Shown one piece after another: positions 40,946 to 41,328 of a DNA stretch of 41,328 nucleotides (the stretch's first letter is position 1; each line of letters starts with the position of its first letter). Position numbers and translations under genes: made by a program. This stretch comes from Burkholderiales bacterium (GTDB taxonomy: Bacteria > Pseudomonadota > Gammaproteobacteria > Burkholderiales > SG8-41), in contig JAIETP010000030.1 of assembly GCA_019744975.1 (NCBI GenBank), forward strand, positions 1 to 41,328, given 5' to 3'. The notes beneath the pieces are model-generated. The model was not told where the DNA came from and made no database searches. It saw only the letters and a list, made by a program, of their open reading frames with translations.

Positions 40946-41328
40946 ATGTCAGTGGATCGCAGGGAAAATATCGGCGGTGTTGAAGTGCATGTGCCCACGG
41001 GGGCAATCGACTCCGCGTTGAAGGGGCTGGCCCCGCGGTTGGCCACCCTGAAGGGCGCCCGCGTCGGGATTCTCGATAACTGCAAGGAGTTTGCGGATCT
41101 CGTGCTGCGGGGTGTCGCAGACGTGCTGGCGCGGGACTACGGCGTGGAAGTCCGCTTCTGGCGCAAGAGTTATCTCGGCATACCGTCGCCCTTTGCGAAG
41201 GAAATGGCGGCATCCTGCGATGCAGTCATCAACGGCGTCGGGCACTGAGGATCCTCAACCCCCTGGACCGCGCGTGACGCGGCCGAGCTTGAAGACCTGG
41301 GTGTTCCCACGGTCACGGTCATCAGTAC
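40946..41328 (+). CDS. UGSC-family (seleno)protein, partial, with in-frame TGA read as selenocysteine
   Basis: Start at ATG 40946, 127 codons to the window edge. The frame has one TGA, at codon 101 (41246-41248), after DAVINGVGH. Read through as Sec, it continues as UGSSTPWTARDAAELED...GVPTVTVIS with no further stop. The UGSC family has [UC]GSC followed by a similar run and ELEK.GIPTV at the same spacing. The upstream part, VGILDNCKEFADLVLRGVADVL, is also family-like. Here the fourth position is Ser, giving UGSS. Family members are of unknown biochemical function. If no Sec machinery exists, this would be a truncated 100-residue protein. The C-terminus is cut by the window. Confidence 0.8.
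41246..41284 (+). promoter_or_regulatory. Candidate bacterial SECIS element
   Basis: Immediately 3' of the TGA. CCGCG (41268-41272) pairs with CGCGG (41278-41282) around the 5-base loop CGTGA. The stem extends by GG (41265-41266) with CC (41283-41284) around an unpaired A. The apical loop lies 25-29 bases after TGA, close to the position in known bacterial SECIS hairpins such as fdhF, and contains GU. Confidence 0.5.

Noticed and set aside
41246-41248. Ordinary stop codon of a 100-residue protein
   Set aside because: The downstream frame stays open and family-like at the UGSC position, which is unlikely for a true terminator. A nonsense mutation remains the fallback.

Overview
This window comes from a GC-rich proteobacterial chromosome, most probably a betaproteobacterium close to Burkholderiales. 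The evidence is six separate TctC/Bug-type periplasmic solute-binding proteins, many short catabolic operons under strong G/C third-position bias, a purE-purK-purC run, and a CysB-like LysR regulator. No rRNA, tRNA, IS transposase or CRISPR array was seen.

Layout. 1-1059: a structured intergenic element, a FlK-like thioesterase and a small secreted protein. 1082-5796 (minus): alpha/beta hydrolase, enoyl-CoA hydratase, two TctC proteins and a D-2-hydroxyacid dehydrogenase. 5961-7094 (plus): dapE behind a 4 x 16-bp tandem repeat. 7137-13204 (minus): flavoprotein, CorA, LeuD, LeuC and gamma-glutamyltransferase. 13274-21701 (minus): a catabolic series of two TctC proteins, a cupin, an isocitrate-lyase/PEP-mutase-family lyase, an MmgE/PrpD protein, an NDP-forming acyl-CoA ligase and an acyl-CoA dehydrogenase. 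21837-27361 (minus): a Fic protein with an unusual repeated promoter, an SMP-30 lactonase, a second MmgE/PrpD, an SDR that lacks its catalytic Ser and Tyr, and a TctC protein. 27565-33295 (mostly plus): purE, purK, purC, a long-form dCTP deaminase, a CxxC redox protein divergent from an HxlR regulator, and a Sua5-type threonylcarbamoyl-AMP synthase.

33321-37481 is an accessory island, visibly richer in A/T than its flanks. It holds a protein with class III nucleotidyl-cyclase-like motifs, and convergent to it a tight three-gene operon: PP2C phosphatase, Ser/Thr kinase with a beta-rich tail, and Ser/Thr kinase fused to a cold-shock-like domain. This looks like a reversible phosphorylation switch, possibly a stress or defence signalling system; I know of no described system with this exact composition.

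37653-41328 has a TctC protein, a NicC-like FAD monooxygenase, a CysB-like LysR regulator and, divergent from it and cut by the window edge, a gene of the UGSC (seleno)protein family. An in-frame TGA (41246-41248) falls exactly where the family has Sec or Cys, and family-like coding sequence continues after it, so this is very probably a selenoprotein that a standard gene caller would truncate at 100 residues.

A second theme is intergenic repeats. An A/T-rich element of about 27 bp (TAAGTATTTG...ATTGATTATTTT) occurs seven times, always at a gene boundary. There are also 14-bp and 16-bp tandem repeats and several hairpin-forming dispersed repeats.
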